This document shows positions 1-6,741 of a DNA stretch of 9,598 nt, one piece after another; within the stretch, counting starts at the first letter, position 1, and every line of letters starts with the position of its first letter. The notes beneath the pieces were generated by a model. The model was not told the origin of the DNA. It did not search any database and saw only the letters and a list, made by a program, of their open reading frames with translations. The stretch is from Haemophilus parainfluenzae. GTDB taxonomy: Bacteria; Pseudomonadota; Gammaproteobacteria; Enterobacterales; Pasteurellaceae. Made by a program: the position numbers and the translations under genes. The DNA is taken from contig JAGZRY010000045.1 in NCBI GenBank assembly GCA_018381425.1, positions 1 to 9,598 on the forward strand, written 5' to 3'.

Positions 1-836
1 ACTTTCGACATATCAAGATTGCTCGGCCAAAGTAAAAGCAAATAACGTAAACGATCTAACTCAGCCAAAGGTTTCGCTTTCACCGTTGCAAAGTAATTTG
101 AGCCATCACGAGAGACGCTTTGCACAACAGCCACAGGATAGCCTTCCACAAAACGGCCACCCAAACCGGAAGTCACCAATAAATCGCCTTTTTCAATATC
201 CACAGAACGAGGCACATTATCTAAGGTAAGTTCATCTGAGTGCCCTGTGCCACTCGCGATCACGCGCACATCATTACGTAAAACTTGCACTGGAATTGAA
301 TGGGTCACATCGGTCAAAAGTAATACTCGGCTTGTATTCTCGCCGACAGATATAATCTGTCCGATCATCCCTTTTTCATCAATCACTGGCTGACCGACAT
401 AAGCACCATCACGTTCACCTTGATTGATCACCACTTGCTGACGATAGACGTCGGTTTCTGCTGTGAGCACTTCTGCAATCTTTTTATATTCATCGGTGCG
501 TAAAGGCGAATTAAGCAGTAAACGAAGACGTTGGTTTTCTACCTTGAGTTGGTCCAATAATAAAAGATCGGCATTTTTCTCACGCAACTGCTCACGCAAT
601 ACTTTATTTTCAATAAGCAGTTTATTGGTATCCACCAGGTTACTTGATACACCATCTAGAACCGTTCTTGGCCCATTCGCCAGGTAATACAAGCCCCCCA
701 CAGCAGTTTCCATGACACTACGCGCCTTCGTCATTGATGAGGTTTGCCCATCAACTAAAATGAGTGTCATCGAAGCAATCACTGCTAATGCGAGTCGAAT
801 ACCTAATGGTGGTGCTTTACCAAAAATGGGTTTCAT
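1..836 (-). CDS. mreC: Rod-shape-determining protein MreC, 5' part (runs off the left edge)
   Basis: MreC is an inner-membrane, mostly periplasmic scaffold of the elongasome; it binds and activates PBP2 and links it to MreB and MreD. The reading frame starts at the ATG at 836-834, preceded by AGGA (846-843) six bases upstream, and stays open for 278 codons to the window edge. H. influenzae MreC is about 350 residues as I recall, so roughly the last 70 are outside. The N-terminus (MKPIFGKAPPLG) is short and cytoplasmic, followed by one membrane segment at about residues 13-29. A Leu/Glu/Lys-rich coiled coil spans about 70-108, the usual MreC dimerisation helix. The rest is the periplasmic beta-barrel region, with typical Gly-rich turns such as ASGTGHSDEL (194-203) and VTSGLGGRFVEGYPV (221-235). 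It follows mreB in the same direction with an 86-base gap containing a strong hairpin, so its expression may be lowered relative to mreB. No frameshift is seen. Confidence 0.96.
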   Translation of the reverse strand, partial: MKPIFGKAPPLGIRLALAVIASMTLILVDGQTSSMTKARSVMETAVGGLYYLANGPRTVLDGVSSNLVDTNKLLIENKVLREQLREKNADLLLLDQLKVENQRLRLLLNSPLRTDEYKKIAEVLTAETDVYRQQVVINQGERDGAYVGQPVIDEKGMIGQIISVGENTSRVLLLTDVTHSIPVQVLRNDVRVIASGTGHSDELTLDNVPRSVDIEKGDLLVTSGLGGRFVEGYPVAVVQSVSRDGSNYFATVKAKPLAELDRLRYLLLLWPSNLDMSK

Positions 837-860
837 TCACTGTCCTAGGGTTGAAAGGAA

Positions 861-869
861 AAGTGCGGT
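861..869 (+). other. DNA uptake signal sequence (Hin type), forward
   Basis: Perfect AAGTGCGGT core followed by an A-rich stretch. In naturally competent Haemophilus this core is recognised during uptake of kin DNA. It forms one arm of the inverted pair between mreB and mreC. Confidence 0.92.
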
Positions 870-906
870 CAAAAAATCAGACGAATTAAAAACGCCGATT
901 TTTCTG

Positions 907-915
907 ACCGCACTT
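907..915 (-). other. DNA uptake signal sequence (Hin type), reverse
   Basis: Perfect ACCGCACTT, the complement of the Hin uptake core, on the other arm of the mreB-mreC hairpin. It lies 8 to 16 bases beyond the mreB stop codon on the minus strand. Confidence 0.92.
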
Positions 916-922
916 TTAGAGA

Positions 923-2011
<1,089 letters not shown>

Positions 2012-2042
2012 TCATTTCTGAGCATAGAAAAAAATTGTGCTA

Positions 2043-2069
2043 AATGTACCAAAAAATTGAGTTTGATAA
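2043..2069 (-). promoter_or_regulatory. Possible mreB promoter
   Basis: Read on the minus strand, TTATCA (2069-2064) and TACATT (2048-2043) sit 15 bases apart, each matching four of six consensus positions, about 65 bases upstream of the mreB start. The spacing is short and the surrounding DNA is very AT-rich, so other choices are possible. mreB should need a promoter here because a hairpin separates it from the upstream gene. Confidence 0.25.
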
Positions 2070-2091
2070 CAGGATTTTTTACTTTGTTCAT

Positions 2092-2132
2092 CTACACTTA
2101 CCTCACTATTTTTTCTAACAAGGTAAGTGCAG
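2092..2132 (-). terminator. Imperfect hairpin after the ABC transporter gene
   Basis: CACTTACCT (2095-2103) and AGGTAAGTG (2121-2129) are exact complements, giving a 9-bp stem with a 17-base loop. Two further pairs lie outside a single A/C mismatch (2092-2093 with 2131-2132). It starts 17 bases beyond the TAA of the ABC transporter gene in the direction of transcription. No U run follows on the minus strand, so it may be a weak or Rho-assisted terminator or an mRNA 3'-end stabiliser. One arm overlaps a degraded uptake signal. Confidence 0.4.
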
Positions 2133-2133
2133 T
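2125..2133 (+). other. Degenerate uptake signal sequence (one mismatch)
   Basis: AAGTGCAGT differs from the AAGTGCGGT core at one base. The following CAATTTTAAT fits the AT-rich half of the extended uptake motif, which makes a decayed signal likelier than chance. Confidence 0.55.
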
Positions 2134-2149
2134 CAATTTTAATGGTGTT

Positions 2150-3940
2150 TTAAACGAGATTTCGGGCAATGAATCTCCACTCGCCATTGCCTAAAATCAT
2201 CAATTGTTGCTGATGGAAAGCTTGTAAAGTTGAACGATGCCCCACGCTAATAACCGTTGTATTAGGTAAACGTTCTTTTAATAGTCGATACATATTATCT
2301 TCTAAGCCTTCATCCATACTCGCAGTTGCCTCATCCAAGAAAGCGACGTTTGGTTTGTGTAATAGCAAACGAGCGAAAGCCAAACGTTGTTGCTCGCCAA
2401 GAGAAAGAATACGTGTCCAGTCTTGTTCTTGATCTAAACGATCTTGTAAATGTCCTAAAGACACTTGTTTTAATACTTCAATCATCTCATCACGATTAAA
2501 GGTCTGTTCTTCATTTGGATAAGCCAGTGCAGTCAATAAACTGCCTTGTGGTAAATAAGGTTTTTGTGATAAGAAAAGCTGATGGGTTGGACAATACACA
2601 TCCCCTTCAGAATACGCCCAAAGCCCCGCTACTGTTCTCAATAACGTAGTTTTACCCACGCCTGAATCACCTTGAATTAATAGGGTTGAACCTTTTGGCA
2701 GCGTCAAATTTAAATTCTCAATTAAGTTTTTTCCAAATGGATTACTGATGCTTAAATCCTTAAAGATCACGTCTGTTTCGTGTTCATGTAAATACGACGT
2801 AGATTGACGATTAGCCATATCAATCGCATAACTAAAGCCCGTTAAACGATCTAATGTGGCTTTATATCCGGCAAAACCATCGTAAGAATTACGGAAAAAC
2901 GAAAGATTTGAATGCAACTTACCAAATACTTGTAGCGTTTGCATAAGATCGCCGAGTTTAATTTGCTTCTCGAAATAACGTCCCACTTGAATGAGCAAAG
3001 GGAACACAACCGAAACTTGGCTAACCACTAGGTTAAAACCAGAGAATTTTAAGGTTCGATAAACAATATCCCACATGTTATTGATCACCGCACCAAATTG
3101 TTTATAAAGTTGGCTACTCTCAACTTTCTCTCCGGCATAAAATGCCACACTTTCCGCATATTCCTTGATACGAATTAAAGAATAACGATAGTTAGCGTTT
3201 AAGCGCTCGTTGACAAAATTCAACATAATTAATGGACGTCCTAAACGGAATGCAATCGCAGTAGTGATAATCACATAAGCAAACACCAAGAACACCATCA
3301 TACGAGGAATTTCAGTACCAAATACCATCATTGGCCCCGCTAACCCCCACAATAAGATCGTGTAAGAAATCATGGATGTGACCGCATCAATCACGCCAGT
3401 ACTTAAAGAGAGCGTGGTTCGCACATAAGATTGCACATCTTGTTGAATACGTTGATCGGGGTTATCTAAGTTAACGGAAACATACTGGGTTTTATAGTAC
3501 GCACGATTATCCATCCATTTATCTACTAACTGACTATTTAACCATTCAATCCAATTAATAGAAAAGCGTTGTTCTAAATAATAGCTAAGTAATGCCGTCA
3601 TGACAGAGCTTGTCGCAATCACACAAAACAGCACCATTTGATCCCAAAATACAGGTTCATTAAATTCCTGCAAGGATGTATACATATTGTTATACCACTC
3701 GGAATGCACCAAGCTAATACGCACGCTAACCAATGTCATCGCCACAATTAACAAGAAAAATAGCAAAGGTTTAATACTTCGGCGTGGTGAAAGATACCCA
3801 CCCGCAAATTGCCAAAATTGTTTTCCCCAATGGGTAAAACGGACTAATAAGAAAATACCAAAGCTAAACACAACAGCCGTCATCGCTAATGTTTTTACTA
3901 TCCATAAAAGTGAATTAATGGCTTCTTGAGCGTAATCCAT
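2150..3940 (-). CDS. SbmA/BacA-YddA type ABC transporter, fused membrane and ATPase domains
   Basis: This is a half-size ABC transporter (one membrane domain plus one ATPase domain) that probably works as a homodimer in the inner membrane. The fold is that of the SbmA/BacA (ABC_membrane_2) group, which includes E. coli YddA and M. tuberculosis Rv1819c; the H. influenzae counterpart is HI0036. About six membrane segments lie within residues 14-337. The ATPase domain is complete: Walker A GDSGVGKTT (424-432), Q-loop FLSQKPYLPQG, signature LSLGEQQ (512-518), Walker B VAFLDE (532-537, E537 catalytic) and H-loop H568. I start the gene at the ATG at 3940-3938, with AGG six bases upstream. An in-frame ATG at 3973 would add 11 residues, but it has no ribosome site, is encoded by an uptake signal and overlaps the likely -10 box. 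SbmA takes up peptides and Rv1819c takes up cobalamin and other hydrophilic molecules; the substrate here is unknown. Confidence 0.93.
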   Translation of the reverse strand: MDYAQEAINSLLWIVKTLAMTAVVFSFGIFLLVRFTHWGKQFWQFAGGYLSPRRSIKPLLFFLLIVAMTLVSVRISLVHSEWYNNMYTSLQEFNEPVFWDQMVLFCVIATSSVMTALLSYYLEQRFSINWIEWLNSQLVDKWMDNRAYYKTQYVSVNLDNPDQRIQQDVQSYVRTTLSLSTGVIDAVTSMISYTILLWGLAGPMMVFGTEIPRMMVFLVFAYVIITTAIAFRLGRPLIMLNFVNERLNANYRYSLIRIKEYAESVAFYAGEKVESSQLYKQFGAVINNMWDIVYRTLKFSGFNLVVSQVSVVFPLLIQVGRYFEKQIKLGDLMQTLQVFGKLHSNLSFFRNSYDGFAGYKATLDRLTGFSYAIDMANRQSTSYLHEHETDVIFKDLSISNPFGKNLIENLNLTLPKGSTLLIQGDSGVGKTTLLRTVAGLWAYSEGDVYCPTHQLFLSQKPYLPQGSLLTALAYPNEEQTFNRDEMIEVLKQVSLGHLQDRLDQEQDWTRILSLGEQQRLAFARLLLHKPNVAFLDEATASMDEGLEDNMYRLLKERLPNTTVISVGHRSTLQAFHQQQLMILGNGEWRFIARNLV

Positions 3941-3961
3941 AATCAACCTATAAAATTTAAA

Positions 3962-3970
3962 AAGTGCGGT
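3962..3970 (+). other. DNA uptake signal sequence (Hin type)
   Basis: Perfect AAGTGCGGT just upstream of the ABC transporter start, in the divergent intergenic region. Read in frame on the minus strand it spells the spurious leader MTALFKF of the longer open frame, a frequent cause of wrong starts in Haemophilus annotation. Confidence 0.92.
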
Positions 3971-3971
3971 C

Positions 3972-3999
3972 ATTTTAGGCGGTGTTTATTTTTAAGCAA
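3972..3999 (-). promoter_or_regulatory. Candidate promoter for the ABC transporter
   Basis: On the minus strand, TTGCTT (3999-3994) and TAAAAT (3977-3972) are 16 bases apart. Transcription would start near 3965, giving a leader of about 25 bases before the ATG at 3940. This supports the shorter start, because the upstream in-frame ATG would overlap the -10 box and lie ahead of the transcript. Confidence 0.45.
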
Positions 4000-4059
4000 G
4001 AAAAAATGTGATGAAGATAACATTTTTTGACTTTGTTACAAGCGGGTAGGGAATCAAAT

Positions 4060-4068
4060 TGTTATAAT
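4060..4068 (+). promoter_or_regulatory. Extended -10 promoter for the AAE-family transporter
   Basis: TGTTATAAT is a perfect TATAAT box (4063-4068) with the TGn extension. No good -35 hexamer exists at 16-18 bases upstream, which is typical of extended -10 promoters. The expected start near 4075 leaves a leader of about 30 bases with AGAGG (4096-4100) five bases before the ATG. Confidence 0.65.
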
Positions 4069-4105
4069 CCAAAATAGTTAAATTTTTAATAAATTAGAGG
4101 TCGGT

Positions 4106-5758
4106 ATGAGTGAAACTGCGATTACCATTAGTTTGCTTGCCCTCGTTGCCGTAATTGGTCTATGGATCGGGCATTTTAAAATTAAAGGTGTAGGATTAGG
4201 TATTGGTGGCGTATTATTTGGTGGTATTTGGGTTGCCCATTTTACTACGCAATATGGCATTAAACTGGATAGTCATACGTTACATTTTGTGCAAGAGTTC
4301 GGCTTAATTCTGTTTGTTTATACAATTGGTATTCAAGTAGGACCGGGCTTTTTTGCTTCCTTACGGCAGTCAGGATTAACCTTAAATGGGTTAGGGATCT
4401 TAATTGTTGTGCTCGGTGCGTTAGTGACGATTCTCATTTATAAGTTTGCAGATATTCCCCTTGATGTCGCACTTGGTATTTACTCCGGTGCTGTCACAAA
4501 TACGCCATCTCTCGGTGCAGGTCAGCAAATTCTGTCAGAATTAGGCATGTCGCAGACGACGTCTAACATGGGGATGGCCTACGCCATGGCCTATCCTTTT
4601 GGGATTTGTGGTATTTTGCTTTCTATGTGGCTTATTCGTCTTTTCTTTAAAATTAAAGTGGATGAAGAAGCAGCAAATTTTGAAAAAGAAAGTGGTCACG
4701 ATAAAGAAGCCCTCAAAAGCATGTCTCTGAAAGTCACTAATACTAATCTCAATGGTATCCATTTGATTGAGATTCCTGGTTTTGATGATGAAGATGTCGT
4801 ATGCTCTCGCTTGAAACGAGGTGAGCTCGTCATTGTGCCGAAAGCGGATACCGATGTTCAACTTGGCGATATTTTACATTTGGTCGGTAATCCTGAAGGC
4901 TTGAAAAAAATGCACCTAATTATTGGGGAAGAAGTAGATATCCCTGTAGCAAGCTTGAGTGGCGAAATTCGTTCTGAACGCGTGGTCGTGACAAATGAAA
5001 AGGTTCTAGGGAAACAAATTTGTCATCTTGGTATTCATCAAAAATACGGTGTAGTGATTTCACGTTTAAACCGTGCGGGTGTGGAACTGGTACCAACTGC
5101 ACATACAACACTTCAATTTGGTGACGTATTGCATATGGTTGGCAAAACCGACATTCTCAATCAAGCCATTTCAGTTATTGGAAACGCCAAACAGAAACTG
5201 CTACAAGTACAAATGTTGCCAGTATTTATTGGGATTGGGTTAGGGGTATTACTCGGCTCCATTCCTTTCTATATTCCAGGTTTCCCTGTGGCATTAAAAT
5301 TAGGTCTTGCTGGTGGACCATTAGTTGTCGCGTTAATCCTAGCTCGAATTGGCTCTATCGGTAAACTCTATTGGTTTATGCCGCCAAGTGCTAACTTAGC
5401 TTTACGAGAAATTGGTATTGTGCTCTTCCTCGCTGTGGTGGGTTTAAAATCTGGTGGTAGCTTTGTGGACACACTCACCAATGGTTCTGGTCTTGAATGG
5501 ATGGGCTACGGTATTTTTATCACACTCGTACCATTAATGATTGTAGGTGTTATTGCGCGTTTATATGCTAAATTAAACTACCTTTCACTTTGTGGTTTAT
5601 TGGCGGGTTCGATGACGGATCCTCCTGCGCTTGCTTTCGCCAATGAACTGAAAGAAGGAAGTGGTGCTGCTGCACTCTCCTATGCGACAGTCTATCCGCT
5701 CACAATGTTCCTGCGGATCATTTCACCACAATTGTTAGCGATTCTTTTATGGGTTTAA
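4106..5758 (+). CDS. yidE: AspT/YidE/YbjL-family (AAE) transporter, YidE type
   Basis: This is an inner-membrane transporter of the aspartate:alanine exchanger family (TC 2.A.81), YidE subfamily, equivalent to H. influenzae HI0035. The 550 residues match the family length (E. coli YidE about 553). The layout is an N-terminal membrane half (about 1-182), two tandem cytoplasmic RCK_C (TrkA_C) domains (about 205-275 and 290-360), then a C-terminal membrane half (about 368-550). The tandem repeat shows in [18 protein letters not shown] (238-255 region) against [17 protein letters not shown]. Each membrane half carries the duplicated family motif: [13 protein letters not shown] (127-139) and [15 protein letters not shown] (500-514). 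The start is well supported by AGAGG five bases upstream. RCK_C domains usually bind a small ligand and gate transport. AspT itself exchanges aspartate for alanine, but the YidE substrate is unknown and should not be assumed the same. A strong terminator follows. Confidence 0.94.
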   Translation: MSETAITISLLALVAVIGLWIGHFKIKGVGLGIGGVLFGGIWVAHFTTQYGIKLDSHTLHFVQEFGLILFVYTIGIQVGPGFFASLRQSGLTLNGLGILIVVLGALVTILIYKFADIPLDVALGIYSGAVTNTPSLGAGQQILSELGMSQTTSNMGMAYAMAYPFGICGILLSMWLIRLFFKIKVDEEAANFEKESGHDKEALKSMSLKVTNTNLNGIHLIEIPGFDDEDVVCSRLKRGELVIVPKADTDVQLGDILHLVGNPEGLKKMHLIIGEEVDIPVASLSGEIRSERVVVTNEKVLGKQICHLGIHQKYGVVISRLNRAGVELVPTAHTTLQFGDVLHMVGKTDILNQAISVIGNAKQKLLQVQMLPVFIGIGLGVLLGSIPFYIPGFPVALKLGLAGGPLVVALILARIGSIGKLYWFMPPSANLALREIGIVLFLAVVGLKSGGSFVDTLTNGSGLEWMGYGIFITLVPLMIVGVIARLYAKLNYLSLCGLLAGSMTDPPALAFANELKEGSGAAALSYATVYPLTMFLRIISPQLLAILLWV

Positions 5759-5771
5759 TACCCTTTCAAAC

Positions 5772-5800
5772 TTGGGGCAGTATCACTGCCCCAATATTTA
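5772..5800 (+). terminator. Intrinsic terminator after the AAE transporter
   Basis: TTGGGGCAG (5772-5780) and CTGCCCCAA (5786-5794) form a perfect 9-bp GC-rich stem with a five-base TATCA loop, followed by TATTTA. It begins 14 bases beyond the stop codon. The U tract is interrupted, but the stem is strong. It separates the transporter from the rsfS operon. Confidence 0.85.
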
Positions 5801-5812
5801 TGCTAAGCACCA

Positions 5813-5841
5813 TTACAATCACAAAACAATTCAAATAAAAT
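5813..5841 (+). promoter_or_regulatory. Candidate promoter of the rsfS-rlmH-mrdA-rodA operon
   Basis: TTACAA (5813-5818) and TAAAAT (5836-5841) are 17 bases apart, each matching about four or five of six consensus positions, placed just after the terminator and about 70 bases before rsfS. A second option is an extended -10, TGATAGAAT (5874-5882), which would give a 20-base leader. Both could be used. Confidence 0.5.
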
Positions 5842-5910
5842 CCGCCCTAAGCCTACCCCTTTCCCTCATTCAATGATAGAATTCACCGCTTTATTCAAAT
5901 AGGAAAAGAA

Positions 5911-6219
5911 ATGTCATTAGTTGAATTTGTAATTGATAAACTCGATGATTTAAAAGGAACAGAAATTGTGCATTTTGATGTAAAAGGCAAATCATCGATT
6001 ACTGAAAATATGATTATTTGTACCGGCACATCTAGCCGTCAAGTCTCTGCTATGGCCGATAACCTTATTGCGGAATGTAAAAAAGCCGGTTATGAGACCT
6101 TTGGTGAAGAAGGTCGTAATACGGCTGATTGGATCGTGGTCGATCTCGGTCAAACTATCGTACATATTATGCAACGTGATGCACGTGAGATGTATCAGTT
6201 AGAAAAACTTTGGGCATAG
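5911..6219 (+). CDS. rsfS: Ribosomal silencing factor RsfS
   Basis: RsfS (formerly YbeB, Iojap family) binds uL14 on the 50S subunit and blocks joining with 30S, cutting translation in stationary phase or starvation. The product is 102 residues, close to E. coli RsfS (105). Typical family segments are present: [11 protein letters not shown] (6-16), [19 protein letters not shown] (27-45 region), then [20 protein letters not shown] and the end [10 protein letters not shown]. The start has AGG at 5901-5903 seven bases upstream. It is the first gene of the operon with rlmH, mrdA and rodA. In E. coli nadD and holA precede it; here a terminator and an unrelated transporter do. The stop is TAG, and a degraded uptake signal overlaps its last base. 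Confidence 0.98.
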   Translation: MSLVEFVIDKLDDLKGTEIVHFDVKGKSSITENMIICTGTSSRQVSAMADNLIAECKKAGYETFGEEGRNTADWIVVDLGQTIVHIMQRDAREMYQLEKLWA

Positions 6220-6227
6220 AGTGCGGT
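6219..6227 (+). other. Degenerate uptake signal sequence (one mismatch)
   Basis: GAGTGCGGT differs from the core in its first base. It is followed by CAATTTTGATTGTGTTTT, which fits the AT-rich flanks of the extended motif. The mismatched G is the third base of the rsfS TAG stop codon. It sits in the 39-base gap between rsfS and rlmH. Confidence 0.6.
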
Positions 6228-6258
6228 CAATTTTGATTGTGTTTTGAAAGGGAAAAGG

Positions 6259-6726
6259 ATGAAAATCACATTAATCGCTGTGGGCACAAAAATGCCAGCT
6301 TGGGTGACAACTGGATTCGAAGAATACCAACGTCGTTTTCCTAAAGATATGCCTTTTGAACTCATTGAAATTCCAGCAGGCAAGCGTGGAAAAAATGCGG
6401 ATATTAAACGCATCTTAGAACAAGAAGGTAAAGCGATGCTTGCCGCTTGCGGAAAAGGCAAAGTGGTGACATTAGATATTCCAGGCAAACCTTGGACAAC
6501 GCCACAACTTGCTGAACAATTAGAGAGTTGGAAAAACGATGGTCGTGATGTGTGTTTGCTTATTGGTGGACCTGAAGGTTTATCCCCTGAATGCAAAGCT
6601 GCGGCAGAGCAAAGCTGGTCACTTTCTCCGCTCACAATGCCCCATCCATTAGTGAGGGTTGTCGTGGCTGAAAGTTTATACCGCGCTTGGTCATTGACCA
6701 CAAATCATCCTTATCACAGAGAATAA
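6259..6726 (+). CDS. rlmH: 23S rRNA pseudouridine-1915 N3-methyltransferase RlmH
   Basis: RlmH is a small SPOUT-fold methyltransferase that uses S-adenosylmethionine to methylate N3 of pseudouridine 1915 in helix 69 of 23S rRNA, acting on assembled 70S ribosomes. I place the start at the ATG at 6259, giving 155 residues, the same length as E. coli RlmH; AAAGGG (6247-6252) lies six bases upstream. An in-frame TTG at 6244 would add five residues (MKGKR) but overlaps that ribosome site. The N-terminus [13 protein letters not shown] is typical. The trefoil-knot cofactor site shows as VVTLDIPGK (69-77) and [11 protein letters not shown] (100-110). The conserved C-terminal tail [15 protein letters not shown] (141-155) includes the Tyr-His-Arg needed for substrate binding and catalysis in this family. 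The mrdA start follows 15 bases after the stop. Confidence 0.98.
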   Translation: MKITLIAVGTKMPAWVTTGFEEYQRRFPKDMPFELIEIPAGKRGKNADIKRILEQEGKAMLAACGKGKVVTLDIPGKPWTTPQLAEQLESWKNDGRDVCLLIGGPEGLSPECKAAAEQSWSLSPLTMPHPLVRVVVAESLYRAWSLTTNHPYHRE

Positions 6727-6741
6727 GGCATTACATTACCG

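Larger units (their letters stand above)
859..917 (-). terminator. Inverted uptake-signal pair forming a long hairpin between mreB and mreC
   Basis: AAAAGTGCGGTCA (859-871) and its exact complement TGACCGCACTTTT (905-917) form a 13-bp perfect stem. Inside it, AAAAATC (872-878) pairs with GATTTTT (897-903), with only C904 bulged. The result is a stem of about 20 bp with an 18-base loop. Each outer arm contains a complete uptake signal (861-869 and 907-915). The minus-strand transcript ends the stem in UUUU, giving the shape of an intrinsic terminator, although the U run is short. It begins five bases after the mreB stop codon and ends 22 bases before the mreC start. Inverted uptake-signal pairs acting as terminators are known in Haemophilus. 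Its place inside the mre operon suggests partial termination or attenuation; that is inference. Confidence 0.8.

Noticed and set aside
4038..4046. ACAAGCGGG, one base from the Apl-type uptake core ACAAGCGGT
   Set aside because: A single one-mismatch 9-mer is expected by chance, and all perfect copies in the window are of the Hin type.
4541..4861. A 106-codon minus-strand open frame inside the AAE transporter gene
   Set aside because: Low-complexity His/Arg/Phe-rich translation opposite a well-supported gene; no promoter or ribosome site.
6195..6701. A 168-codon open frame on the minus strand opposite rlmH
   Set aside because: It is antisense to a full-length, clearly recognised rlmH, resembles no protein I know, and has no sign of a start site. 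It is a shadow of the coding frame.
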